64,000 nucleotides of DNA from Consotaella salsifontis (GTDB lineage Bacteria; Pseudomonadota; Alphaproteobacteria; Rhizobiales; Rhizobiaceae), in assembly GCF_900167365.1 (NCBI RefSeq), contig NZ_FUXL01000003.1:124001-188000 (forward strand), written 5' to 3'. The first letter of the stretch is position 1; each line of letters starts with the position of its first letter. The position numbers and the translations under genes were made by a program. The notes under the pieces were generated by a model that was not told the DNA's origin, did not search any database, and worked only from the letters and a program-made list of their open reading frames with translations. This document shows, piece by piece, positions 55,296 through 63,262 of this stretch.

Positions 55296-55565
55296 TCAGT
55301 TTGTCTTCTCGGGGGCAGCCGGCGCCTGCTGAATGCCCGCGTCGGGAGACACGGTCACGGGTGCCGCGTCGGCAGGCGCGTTGGAGGCGTTCGCCGCCGG
55401 GCTCGCCCCTGCCGTCGGCGGCGGCGGCGCATCCGGCAGAATCCAACCATAAATGCCCAGACCGATAAAGGCGATGGCCGCCAAGCTCAGCGCCGCGATC
55501 AGGATAATCAGAATGGGTGCGCCCCTTCGGCCCTGGCGGGCATTCTCGGGATCAAGCTTCGGCAT
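55296..55565 (-). CDS. Small membrane protein with Pro/Ala tail
   Basis: The 89-residue product begins MPKLDPENARQGRRGAPILI. It has one membrane segment (about residues 16-42), then a disordered Pro/Ala/Thr-rich tail that would face the periplasm. GGAG lies about 10 nt before the ATG. No function is known. A 251-bp gap lies upstream in which I see nothing but Arg-rich false frames. Confidence 0.65.
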   Translation of the reverse strand: MPKLDPENARQGRRGAPILIILIAALSLAAIAFIGLGIYGWILPDAPPPPTAGASPAANASNAPADAAPVTVSPDAGIQQAPAAPEKTN

Positions 55566-55816
55566 CGTCGAGAATCTCCGTTGTTCGAATTTCGTGCGGT
55601 GCTCGACGCGCGGCTGGGCCACCCGCCTCATCTGTAAACGCAAGGAGATGGTCGGAGGTTGCTCTCCGCGGCCACGGGGAGGGCAGGGAAACTCGCAAGC
55701 AAGAACCTGGGATGGCGAACCCGCATTTAATTGATGTGCGGCGCATGAGAGCGAATGAGCTCTACCCGGCGAGATCAATCGCCGAGCAGCGACCCATAAA
55801 ACCCGCGAGGGCGGAG

Positions 55817-56260
55817 CTACTCGCTCCGCCCTTGGCGCTTGCGAAGAACGCGATAGGCGACCAGACCCCCGAGAAGGCCGGCGGGGACAAGAATAAGACT
55901 CTTGCGGTTTTTCACGGCGCCCGCCGCCTGCGAGGCCGTGGACATGGCGGCGACTCCGGCCAGGGAGTTGATGTCCCGCTGAAGGCGTCCGCTGGACGCC
56001 TTGCGTCCTTGACGGCGCGCCATGGCCAGCATGATCCATACGATCAACGTCACGACGAGCCAGAAGGCCGCGAAGCCCAAAGCGGCGTAAAGCGGCCCGA
56101 ACTCGAGGGCCGCCCAGACATAGATGGCGAGAAGCAGAGATATCAGAAGACATAGGGCGCTTCCGGCAAGCAGTCCGTACAGGACCGCGAGCCGCTTCAG
56201 CCGGGCTATGAACGCCGTGACCTCGCCCAAGGCGAGGCCCATCAGAACTTGCGCTATCAT
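55817..56260 (-). CDS. Phage-holin-like (holin 3_6 type) membrane protein
   Basis: The 147-residue protein has two membrane segments (about residues 28-48 and 54-80), a basic loop, and a third weakly hydrophobic stretch near the end (SLILVPAGLLGGLVAYRVL). This resembles the putative Actinobacterial holin-X / phage holin 3_6 group, which is not a true phage lysis gene in this context. It overlaps no gene and follows the DUF883-like gene by 3 bp, a pairing often seen with stress regulons. Confidence 0.75.
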   Translation of the reverse strand: MIAQVLMGLALGEVTAFIARLKRLAVLYGLLAGSALCLLISLLLAIYVWAALEFGPLYAALGFAAFWLVVTLIVWIMLAMARRQGRKASSGRLQRDINSLAGVAAMSTASQAAGAVKNRKSLILVPAGLLGGLVAYRVLRKRQGRSE

Positions 56261-56263
56261 GCC

Positions 56264-56605
56264 TTAGCGTCTGAACAAACGAGCGTAGAGATATCCTGCT
56301 GCCGCTGCGATCAGGACGCTTTTGATCGGCTCGGCGCGGACGCGCTCCGAAAGCTGCTCCTCGATTTCGCCGACGCTATCCTGCATCTGCCGCATGTAGC
56401 GCTCCCCGCGCTCGCGAACGTCATCGCGAAGGGCGTAAGCCTGCTGCCGGGCTCCCTCGGCGCGCTCACCCGCCAAAGACCGCAGCGCTTCGGCGACGCC
56501 CGCAACGTCTTCCCGCAGCTTGGCGACCTGAGCCTCGAGGTCGGAGGAAGCCGGTGTTTCTGCTCCAGCGGATGCGCCGGCATTGGGGATGGATTCGGAC
56601 GGCAT
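56264..56605 (-). CDS. DUF883-like (ElaB/YqjD type) protein
   Basis: The 113-residue product starts MPSESIPNAGASAGAETPAS. It has a long amphipathic helix (about residues 25-90, KLREDVAGVAEALRSLAGER) and a C-terminal hydrophobic anchor ending LIAAAAGYLYARLFRR, the DUF883 signature. In E. coli such proteins bind ribosomes at the membrane in stationary phase. GAGAGGG lies 5 nt before the ATG. It is co-directional with the holin-like gene. Confidence 0.8.
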   Translation of the reverse strand: MPSESIPNAGASAGAETPASSDLEAQVAKLREDVAGVAEALRSLAGERAEGARQQAYALRDDVRERGERYMRQMQDSVGEIEEQLSERVRAEPIKSVLIAAAAGYLYARLFRR

Positions 56606-56731
56606 TGCAACCCTCTCTAATACTGACACGCCGGCTCATCGGCCGCGGAAGCTCGCCATTGGCGAAGAGGCCGGCCACTCGATGTTCCGCCAGAGCTGAA
56701 CGCCGCTGGCGCCCGGCGGTTCCCGGCCGCC

Positions 56732-57286
56732 TCAGGCGGCCGGCGCGACGCCGATGATCTGCGACGCGACGGAGTCGGGGCCGTAGTCGCCGTCGCCTTC
56801 GAGGCCGAGCAAATCGGCCAGACGGGTACGGGCGCGCGAGACGCGGCTCTTGATGGTTCCCACGGCACAGTTACAGATCACGGCGGCCTCCTCATAGGAG
56901 AAGCCCGAGGCTCCGATCAGGATCAGGGCTTCGCGCTGGTCGTCCGGAAGCTGGTCCAGGGCGGCGCGGAAGTCCTGGAGGTCGAGGTGTCCCTGCTGCT
57001 CCGGATGCCCGGCGAGGCGCATGGCATGCAGGCCGTCGACGTCCTGCACCTCACGCCCCTTCTTGCGCATCTGGGTGTAAAATTCATTGCGCAGGATGGT
57101 GAACAACCAAGCCTTTAGGTTGGTGCCGGGCTGAAACGTGTGTTGCTTGTCCCAAGCCTTGACCAGGGTTTCCTGTACGAGGTCGTCGGCACGATCCGAC
57201 GATCCCGCCAGCGAGGCGGCAAAGGCACGCAGGTTCGGGATGATCGAAATCAGCTCCCGACGAAATTCGGGCGAAGTGTCAGTCAT
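56732..57286 (-). CDS. ecfG: General stress sigma factor EcfG
   Basis: This is the ECF15-type sigma factor of the alphaproteobacterial general stress response. The 184-residue product has region 2 (RADDLVQETLVKAWDKQHTF, then AWLFTILRNEFYTQMRKKGR) and region 4 (LPDDQREALILIGASGFSYE, CAVGTIKSRVSRARTRL). Start ATG 57286 has AGGAG about 6 nt before it. nepR lies only about 11 bp upstream in the same direction, so the anti-sigma factor and sigma factor are co-expressed. Confidence 0.95.
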   Translation of the reverse strand: MTDTSPEFRRELISIIPNLRAFAASLAGSSDRADDLVQETLVKAWDKQHTFQPGTNLKAWLFTILRNEFYTQMRKKGREVQDVDGLHAMRLAGHPEQQGHLDLQDFRAALDQLPDDQREALILIGASGFSYEEAAVICNCAVGTIKSRVSRARTRLADLLGLEGDGDYGPDSVASQIIGVAPAA

Positions 57287-57297
57287 GATCACTCCTC

Positions 57298-57507
57298 TCA
57301 GCTTGAGCGCTTCGAGGCTAATTCGGCAGCATCCAGCGCGTCGAGGAGACTCAAGAACCTGTCGGGGACCGGTTCACTCGCTACATCCTCGTAATACGCC
57401 TTGAGCCGGCGGCCGATGGCGGTGTTGGGGCCAAGATCAGGCGGCTCCGAGCCTCGTTCCGCGGGTGCAGTTTGCAAGGCGTTTTCCTCACGATCACTAT
57501 CTTCCAT
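57298..57507 (-). CDS. nepR: Anti-sigma factor NepR
   Basis: NepR holds EcfG inactive until phosphorylated PhyR takes NepR away. The 69-residue product has the family core IGRRLKAYYEDVASEPVPDR followed by FLSLLDALDAAE. GAGAAGGCGA precedes the ATG. It is in operon with ecfG and divergent from phyR, the standard arrangement. Confidence 0.93.
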   Translation of the reverse strand: MEDSDREENALQTAPAERGSEPPDLGPNTAIGRRLKAYYEDVASEPVPDRFLSLLDALDAAELASKRSS

Positions 57508-57735
57508 TCGCCTTCTCGCAGGGTCCCGCTGGCGCCTAGCCTGGTCTCATAGACAGTGGCACCAAAATCGATCTCATTTCCGCATTAGATGTAGAGGTCT
57601 TCGCATTGCTCAACCCCTTACGTCCATCATCTCTCTTTTTGCGTTTCTGAATTATGGACCGAGCGGGAACTCTCGCATCTTCGAGGCGACGTCCTATCTA
57701 TAAGGGCCGAACCGGCGTTGCGGTTCCACCACACT

Positions 57736-57760
57736 GGAACTTTCGCAACGCTGCATCATT
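57736..57760 (+). promoter_or_regulatory. EcfG-type promoter candidate of phyR
   Basis: GGAAC (57736-57740), 16 bp, CATT (57757-57760), about 78 bp before phyR. A second GGAAC at 57666-57670 has a poorer -10 (CGAC at N16). The rest of the 330-bp divergent region shows no gene. Confidence 0.5.
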
Positions 57761-57837
57761 TTTGCCAATCGATCTGCGTCGTTGTGGCGCGGGCCGATGC
57801 CATTCGATCTATCGATCGACAGGAGGGGTAGTAATCA

Positions 57838-58632
57838 ATGTCGATGTCCTCCCGCATAGCGCCGCATATTCCTTATCTGCGACGGTATGCACGTGCTCTT
57901 ACCGGCTCCCAGGCTTCCGGGGATGCTTACGTGGCCGCCGTCCTTGAGGCGCTGATCGCGGACCCGACGCTCTTTGATGCGGATAAAAACCCTCGCATCT
58001 CGCTCTACCACCTCTTCTCCTCGCTGTGGCAGTCGCTGGAGGTGAACATTCACGAGGACGCGCCGTCCTCGGCTTGGGAGGAGCGGGCGTCCCGGAACTT
58101 GCGTGCCATCGCGCCGTTGCCTCGCCAGGCTTTCCTGCTGGTAGCCGTTGAGGGATTCACGACGGCCGAGGCGGCGACGATCCTTGGGGTCGACGACCCC
58201 GAGTTCTCCAGCCTCATCGACCAGGCCAGCGCCGACATCGGGCGCCAGATGTCCACCAGCGTCATGATCATCGAGGATGAGCCGCTGATTGCCATGGACA
58301 TCGAGCAGATGGTGGAAAGCCTCGGTCATAGCGTCACCGGCATCGCGCGCACGCACAAGGAGGCTATTCATCTGTTCGACGAGCAGAAGCCGGGGATGGT
58401 GCTCGCAGACATCCAGCTTGCCGACGGCAGTTCCGGCATCGACGCGGTCAACGATATCCTGTCTCAGGTTTCCGTGCCGGTTATCTTCATCACCGCTTTT
58501 CCTGAGCGCCTTCTGACTGGCGAACGGCCCGAGCCCACCTTCCTGGTCACGAAGCCGTTCAACCCCGACATGGTGAAGGCGCTGATCAGTCAGGCTCTGT
58601 TCTTCAACTCTGACAAGAAGGCGGCCGCATAG
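57838..58632 (+). CDS. phyR: Anti-anti-sigma response regulator PhyR
   Basis: PhyR joins a sigma-like domain to a receiver domain. When phosphorylated it binds NepR and frees EcfG. The 264-residue product has the sigma-like part (about residues 1-135, with LPRQAFLLVAVEGFTTAEAA). The receiver part (about 140-264) starts SVMIIEDEPLIAMDIEQMVE, has the phosphoacceptor Asp in VLADIQLADGSSG, and has TKPF near the end. It is the partner of nepR-ecfG next door. Confidence 0.95.
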   Translation: MSMSSRIAPHIPYLRRYARALTGSQASGDAYVAAVLEALIADPTLFDADKNPRISLYHLFSSLWQSLEVNIHEDAPSSAWEERASRNLRAIAPLPRQAFLLVAVEGFTTAEAATILGVDDPEFSSLIDQASADIGRQMSTSVMIIEDEPLIAMDIEQMVESLGHSVTGIARTHKEAIHLFDEQKPGMVLADIQLADGSSGIDAVNDILSQVSVPVIFITAFPERLLTGERPEPTFLVTKPFNPDMVKALISQALFFNSDKKAAA

Positions 58633-58747
58633 CGGATGGCCTTGCGATAGGGCGGCGGCACGCGGGAACGGGGCCCTGCCTCAGTCTCCCGGGCGTGCCG
58701 CAGCCCTTCCTCTAGGGGAGTTTTCCACAGGATCGGGACGGGGTATA

Positions 58748-58772
58748 GGAACCTTGGTCCGTCACTTTCGTT
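58748..58772 (+). promoter_or_regulatory. EcfG promoter candidate (perfect match) before the HWE kinase
   Basis: GGAAC (58748-58752), 16 bp, CGTT (58769-58772): an exact match to the EcfG consensus. It would start transcription near 58780, upstream of the histidine kinase gene. Confidence 0.65.
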
Positions 58773-58916
58773 CTGGCTGGACGACTAGGAGTTTTTTCGA
58801 AGCATCGGGGAGATGAAGTCGGTTGGTCGTGATGGCGCCGACCTCAGTCGGGCGGTGCGCGTTTCGCTCGACTTCATGTTGTCGGCTTCAGAGAATGCAA
58901 CGAGTACGCCTCATGT

Positions 58917-59921
58917 TTGTTCGATTGCGAGCGTCTGCGCATGGTCGCGTATAAGACGCTCAAGGCCCTGGCCAACACGGACCTTGCGGTGTTCGCGCAA
59001 GATGTCGGGTTGCGCTATCAGTGGGTCTTCAATGGCGGTAACTCTTGGTTGCAGTCGGATGTGACCGGCAAGTCCGACCTTGATGTGCTCGGCGGCGCGG
59101 CTGGGGAGAGGGCATCTGCCGTCAAGCAGGAAGTCCTGGACCGCCAAGTGCCGGCTCGGTTTGAGCTGGCCGTTCCTTCTCAGCGCGGGTTGAGGTGGTT
59201 CGACGTCCGTGTCGATGTGGACCGTGACGATGATGGGGTCGTGGTCGGCATCATCGGGACGTCGATGGAGATCACCGAGCAGAAGCGTCGCGAGGAAACC
59301 CTAAAGACGCTGCTGCGCGAACTTTCCCATCGTTCCAAAAATCTCCTCGCGATCATTCAAAGCTTGGCGAGTCAGACGGCGCGACATGCCGTCACCGTTC
59401 CGGAATTCCTCGTGCGGTTTCGCGGGCGCATCCAATCCCTTGCGTCGTCTCAGGATATTGTGACGGATGCCGATTGGCGCGGCGCCGATCTCGCCAGCCT
59501 TATCGCCATGCAGGTGGAGCGCTATGCGCCTGACGGCATGCAGCAGATCATGTTCACGGGCCCAGACGTTTATCTGACGCCGACGGCGTCGCTTCACGTT
59601 GGACTTGCGCTGCATGAACTCGCAGTCAACGCCGCTTCCTATGGCTCTCTGTCGGTGCCGGGCGGGCGGGTTGCCATCCGCACTGCCCTCGTCGAAAGTG
59701 AAGGGGGGGATATTCGCCTGAGTCTGTCCTGGGTCGAGACAAACGGCCCTCGTGTCAAAGCCGATCGCGACGCGCGGTTTGGCACCTCGACCCTTGAGCG
59801 CATCGTGCCCAATTCTGTGGGGGGCGAGGCGCGGCTCGAATACCTGCCGGAAGGCATTCGCTACACTTTGCTGGTTCCCGACTCTCAGTTCGAGCTGATC
59901 GATGAGAAGGCCGCGAGCTAG
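58917..59921 (+). CDS. HWE-family sensor histidine kinase
   Basis: The 334-residue product has an N-terminal PAS domain (about residues 20-125, with VFAQDVGLRYQWVFNGGNSW). It then has an HWE kinase core: H-box ELSHRSKNLLAIIQSLASQT, LHELAVNAASYGSLS, and the WxE signature as SWVETN. Kinases of this type phosphorylate PhyR, and the place next to phyR suggests that role. The start is unsure: TTG 58917 or ATG 58941 (MVAYKTLKAL), neither with a good ribosome-binding site. It is soluble, with no membrane segment. Confidence 0.88.
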   Translation: MFDCERLRMVAYKTLKALANTDLAVFAQDVGLRYQWVFNGGNSWLQSDVTGKSDLDVLGGAAGERASAVKQEVLDRQVPARFELAVPSQRGLRWFDVRVDVDRDDDGVVVGIIGTSMEITEQKRREETLKTLLRELSHRSKNLLAIIQSLASQTARHAVTVPEFLVRFRGRIQSLASSQDIVTDADWRGADLASLIAMQVERYAPDGMQQIMFTGPDVYLTPTASLHVGLALHELAVNAASYGSLSVPGGRVAIRTALVESEGGDIRLSLSWVETNGPRVKADRDARFGTSTLERIVPNSVGGEARLEYLPEGIRYTLLVPDSQFELIDEKAAS

Positions 59922-60002
59922 CGAGCGATGATTCGCGGCATTTGATCCGTTCCCGTTGACCGTCGTTCACGCTGTCGTCAAGTGCCATTCGTTGTTAAGA
60001 CG

Positions 60003-60027
60003 GGAACAAGACTTCCTCTCCGACATT
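60003..60027 (+). promoter_or_regulatory. EcfG-type promoter candidate
   Basis: GGAAC (60003-60007), 16 bp, CATT (60024-60027), only about 23 bp before the start of the small gene at 60050. The leader would be very short, and AAAGGAGAGG still fits in it. Confidence 0.45.
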
Positions 60028-60049
60028 GTTCAGGCAAAGGAGAGGTATC

Positions 60050-60352
60050 ATGGAACAGATTGCTGCTTTCATGTTGCTGGTCGGTTGTTCTTCCGATCTT
60101 GGCACGTGCACCGAGGTGCCTGTTCCCGTCGCCGCCTATGAATCCGTCGACGCTTGCCGGGCGGATCTTTCCCTGCAGATGCGGTTGAGCGGGTCGCCGG
60201 CTCCGAAGATGTTCGGTGCCTGCACTCAGATCGATTCGCGTATGTTCCACGAGGCCGCGACGGTGGCCTGGGAGATCAGCGGGGACGGGCGCCTGATCGT
60301 GGATGTCGAAACCGACCACAACCGCGAGCCCCAGAGGGTCGCATCTCGTTAA
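60050..60352 (+). CDS. Small cysteine-containing hypothetical protein
   Basis: The 100-residue product begins MEQIAAFMLLVGCSSDLGTC and has four cysteines. The N-terminus could be a poor lipoprotein signal (LLVGC) or a cytosolic start. GKGCT-like anchors are absent. AAAGGAGAGG lies 3-4 nt before the ATG, making it a well-translated gene. No family is recognised. Its place and promoter candidate link it to the stress regulon. Confidence 0.65.
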   Translation: MEQIAAFMLLVGCSSDLGTCTEVPVPVAAYESVDACRADLSLQMRLSGSPAPKMFGACTQIDSRMFHEAATVAWEISGDGRLIVDVETDHNREPQRVASR

Positions 60353-60408
60353 GGCTTTTTGAAAATCTTACCGAGTTAGGATGGACTGCATTTTTCGCGC
60401 GCCTACTT

Positions 60409-60433
60409 GGAACGCGGCCGGCTGTTGAGCATT
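60409..60433 (+). promoter_or_regulatory. EcfG-type promoter candidate of the glycine-zipper lipoprotein
   Basis: GGAAC (60409-60413), 16 bp, CATT (60430-60433), about 37 bp before the ATG at 60471. It has the same spacing and -10 as the candidates at 57736 and 60003. Confidence 0.5.
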
Positions 60434-60470
60434 GTGCGGCTGGGACGAAAGTTTAAGAGAGGCGTCTGAC

Positions 60471-60752
60471 ATGAAGAAATTGCTGGTCGTGGGGTGTGCT
60501 GCCCTGACACTCGGCTTTGCCGGATGCACCGCGGAAGACCGTGCCACTGGCACCGGCGCGGTGGTGGGTGGCCTCGGAGGTGCCGCGATCGGCGCTGCGG
60601 TGGGCGACACCAAGGGCGCGGTCATCGGTGGTGCCGTTGGCGCCATGAGCGGCGCCGTGGTTGGAAACATGGTCGGGCGCTCGCAGAGCGGTGACTGTAT
60701 CTATCAGGATCCGCGCACCGGTCGGCGTTATGTGGCGGCTTGCCCGCGCTAA
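60471..60752 (+). CDS. Glycine-zipper outer-membrane lipoprotein
   Basis: The 93-residue product has a lipoprotein signal with FAGC lipobox (MKKLLVVGCAALTLGFAGCT). A glycine-zipper stretch follows (GAVVGGLGGAAIGAAVG and GGAVGAMSGAVVGNMVG). It ends CIYQDPRTGRRYVAACPR. Such SlyB/17-kDa-like lipoproteins stabilise the outer membrane. It shares its C-terminal CIYxD-GRR-AACP motif with the next gene product. Confidence 0.85.
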   Translation: MKKLLVVGCAALTLGFAGCTAEDRATGTGAVVGGLGGAAIGAAVGDTKGAVIGGAVGAMSGAVVGNMVGRSQSGDCIYQDPRTGRRYVAACPR

Positions 60753-60825
60753 GCCCGCCAGTATTGTGAGACATCGGGGCACCGTCTGCGATCGCGGGCG
60801 GTGCCTTTTCGTAAAGGGGGATGCC

Positions 60826-61161
60826 ATGCTCGCTGCCGATGTTGTCGCTTCGGCGCCAAAGCGCCGTGGACGAGCGCGGCGGTGCCTTCGCCTTCCGGCC
60901 CGACTGGCTGTTTTGAGCTGCGTCGGCATTCTTTCCGGGTGTACCGGCGGCGGCGACCTTCCTCCGGTTTTCAATGCGGTCTTTGGTCTCCGCAATGCTC
61001 GGGCCGTTCCCCATGAGGTCGGCACAATCCCCGAGCGTCAGGTCTCGGCGCGCGATCACCTCATCGGAGGAGCCGCCAACGATCCCGGCTCATGCATCTA
61101 TAACGACACGGCCGGTCGGCGGTTCAAGGCTGCCTGTCCCGACGGCTACGAAATCCCTTGA
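60826..61161 (+). CDS. Lipoprotein with CIYxD/GRR/AACP tail
   Basis: The 111-residue product has an unusually long basic lead (about 25 residues) before a hydrophobic segment and the lipobox LSGC. The C-terminal CIYNDTAGRRFKAACPDGYE parallels the preceding lipoprotein, but there is no glycine zipper. AAAGGGGG precedes the ATG at 60826. The function is unknown. The shared tail suggests a common binding partner. Confidence 0.7.
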   Translation: MLAADVVASAPKRRGRARRCLRLPARLAVLSCVGILSGCTGGGDLPPVFNAVFGLRNARAVPHEVGTIPERQVSARDHLIGGAANDPGSCIYNDTAGRRFKAACPDGYEIP

Positions 61162-61189
61162 CAGAGTGAGCTTACAGCGGGCTCGCGGC

Positions 61190-61954
61190 CTATTCGGAGG
61201 CTTCCTCGCCGCCGCTGTCCAGCAACTGCTTGAAGAGCATGTCGTAATCGTCGGGCGTACGCGCAGGGCGAGAGAAGACGATGCGCTCGATCCGATCGCC
61301 CAACATCATCTCAAAACCGGTCGGGTCAAGCGTCGCCACCCGCCATCCGAGTTCGTCGGAGCGCAGGAGGCGGCTCGCCAAGTTTGCCGCCACGTCTGGC
61401 GCCGTGGAGAGGCGGTCTATGATGTCGGCCTCCGCCTCTGCGAGCGCCTCTTCGACAGACGCACACAGATCATCGGGCGAAAGAGCATAGGCGCGGGCAA
61501 AGCCGCCGTTGAGGCGGGCGCGCTCAATGGCGATGGCAACGAAGGAAAAATCACCAAAATCAGCATAGGTCGTGGATTTGCGGTGACGAGAGAGGAAGCG
61601 GCGGCGCACACGCGCATGCCGCGGGTCGCCGCTGGCGAGGAGCTCGGCGCGGCCCGACACGGTTAGTCGCGGATGGGCGAGGGGGTCTCCCTTGCCAGGT
61701 TCGCCGAATAGGAGCGAGCAGCGCGAATCATTGGCGAGAGCGGCCGTATGGGGCGCGAGGCTTGAGACGAGGAGAGTCGGCGCTCCGTCCGCGTCAGTCG
61801 CGACGGCGACGCGGCTTGCCATGGGATAGCCAGTTTCGGGCTCGACCGTGGCGAGGGAGGCGTGACGGGCTGTGCGCAGAAGAATTTGCGCCATGAGGCG
61901 CGCGTCATCGTCGAGGCTGCGCAGCACGTCGTCAGGCGGATTTGTCATCATCAT
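61190..61954 (-). CDS. HugZ-like flavin/heme-binding split-barrel protein
   Basis: The 254-residue product has an N-terminal pyridoxamine-phosphate-oxidase-like split barrel (LLRTARHASLATVEPETGYP, HTAALANDSRCSLLFGEPGK). Its C-terminal domain is of the DUF2470 type (DLCASVEEALAEAEADIIDR, then LDPTGFEMMLGDRIERIVF). This combination is seen in HugZ heme-utilisation oxygenases and their relatives. Enzyme activity is not certain. There are three ATGs at the start, of which any may serve. Confidence 0.82.
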   Translation of the reverse strand: MMMTNPPDDVLRSLDDDARLMAQILLRTARHASLATVEPETGYPMASRVAVATDADGAPTLLVSSLAPHTAALANDSRCSLLFGEPGKGDPLAHPRLTVSGRAELLASGDPRHARVRRRFLSRHRKSTTYADFGDFSFVAIAIERARLNGGFARAYALSPDDLCASVEEALAEAEADIIDRLSTAPDVAANLASRLLRSDELGWRVATLDPTGFEMMLGDRIERIVFSRPARTPDDYDMLFKQLLDSGGEEASE

Positions 61955-62033
61955 CCTCGCTGTGGTTTGACCTTCCCCCTGGCAGAGGGTCTATAGCTGG
62001 TTTTGAAGTGGCTCGCCGCAAGGGAGAAGTATC

Positions 62034-63164
62034 GTGTCCGACACAGTGCGCCAATCCATTCTCGACATTCTACGTCAGATGAATCCCCCCGACGGGAAGG
62101 GCGACGTCGTCTCTCGAGGCATGGTCTCAGAAATCTTCGTTGCCGACGGTAAGGCATTCTTTTCATTGACGGTCCCGGCTGGTCAGGCAGCGGCGTTCGA
62201 GCCGTTTTGCCGTGCGGTGGAAGAGCGGGTGCGTACGGTCGAGGGGGTTCGCTCTGCCGTCGTGGCGCTCACGGGCGAGCGTGAGGCAGGGCAGGCTGGC
62301 GCTACGCCGCCATCGCGCCCGGCGGCCGTTCCGCAGGTGGGCCGTCCTGCCCGCGCCAAGCCGGAGGTTCCCGGCGTGAAGTCCATCATCGCCGTTGCTT
62401 CCGGCAAGGGCGGCGTCGGCAAGTCGACGACCTCGGTCAATCTCGCGCTCGGCTTCGCCGCTTTGGGGCTCAAGGTCGGCATTCTGGACGCGGACGTTTA
62501 CGGCCCGTCCATCCCGCGCCTTCTCGGTCTCTCTGGAGCGCCGGCGTCCGAGGGGCAGGTGCTCCTCCCCAAGGAGGCGTTCGGGCTCAAGGCCATGTCC
62601 ATCGGCCTTCTCGTGGAGGAGGACACGCCGATGATCTGGCGTGGTCCCATGGTCATGTCCGCCCTGACCCAGCTTCTGCGCGAGGTCGCCTGGGGCGATC
62701 TTGATCTTCTGGTGGTGGACATGCCTCCGGGCACCGGCGACGCTCAGCTGACCATGGCTCAGCAGGTCCCGCTGGCCGGTGCGGTGATCGTCTCCACGCC
62801 CCAGGATCTGGCTCTTCTCGATGCGCGAAAGGGCATCGCCATGTTCCAGAAAGTGGACGTGCCCGTGCTCGGCGTGGTCGAGAACATGAGCTATTTCCTC
62901 TGTCCGTCCTGCGGCACGCGTTCCGACATCTTCGGTCATGGCGGGGCGAGGGCGGAGGCCGAGCGGCTTGGCGCTCCCTTCCTCGGAGAGGTGCCGCTTC
63001 ACATGGCGATCCGTGAAAAATCCGATGCGGGGCAACCAGTGGTCGCAACGGAGCCGGACGGGCCTCACGCCGCAATCTATCGCGAAATCGCGGCCAAGAC
63101 GCTTGCAGAATTGGACCGCGTCGAGGTCGGCCGGGACAGCGGGCCGCGCATCGTCTTTGAGTAG
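62034..63164 (+). CDS. Iron-sulfur cluster carrier ATPase Mrp/ApbC
   Basis: This P-loop ATPase of 376 residues delivers Fe-S clusters to target proteins. An N-terminal MIP18-like domain (about 1-95) is followed by a Pro/Ala linker. The ATPase domain has GKGGVGKSTTS (deviant Walker A), DMPPGTGDAQLT and the cluster-binding CPSC pair. The start is GTG (MSDTVRQ) with GGGAGAAG upstream. It diverges from the HugZ-like gene. Confidence 0.92.
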   Translation: MSDTVRQSILDILRQMNPPDGKGDVVSRGMVSEIFVADGKAFFSLTVPAGQAAAFEPFCRAVEERVRTVEGVRSAVVALTGEREAGQAGATPPSRPAAVPQVGRPARAKPEVPGVKSIIAVASGKGGVGKSTTSVNLALGFAALGLKVGILDADVYGPSIPRLLGLSGAPASEGQVLLPKEAFGLKAMSIGLLVEEDTPMIWRGPMVMSALTQLLREVAWGDLDLLVVDMPPGTGDAQLTMAQQVPLAGAVIVSTPQDLALLDARKGIAMFQKVDVPVLGVVENMSYFLCPSCGTRSDIFGHGGARAEAERLGAPFLGEVPLHMAIREKSDAGQPVVATEPDGPHAAIYREIAAKTLAELDRVEVGRDSGPRIVFE

Positions 63165-63262
63165 CTGCCCATTGTTTGGGCTTGCAACAATGGCGAAAAT
63201 GTGTGGGATGCCTCTTTTCGGAGAGCCCGCCGGCTCTCCCGAAATTCAGGGAGACGTTCTAG

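Noticed and set aside
55817-56260. Prophage remnant suggested by the holin-like protein
   Set aside because: No other phage gene is nearby. This holin-like family is common as a chromosomal membrane protein next to DUF883-like genes.
56684-56688. EcfG promoter before the DUF883-like gene
   Set aside because: GGAAC is present on the minus strand, but no CGTT-like element occurs at 16 or 17 bp spacing.
57702-57727. EcfG promoter for nepR-ecfG
   Set aside because: GGAAC on the minus strand is followed at 17 bp by CCTT, a weak match about 200 bp from nepR. It was left out for lack of support, although autoregulation is common.
63220-63239. Terminator between mrp and the solute-binding protein gene
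   Set aside because: GGAGAGCC/GGCTCTCC forms a stem but no T run follows on either strand, so termination is not supported.
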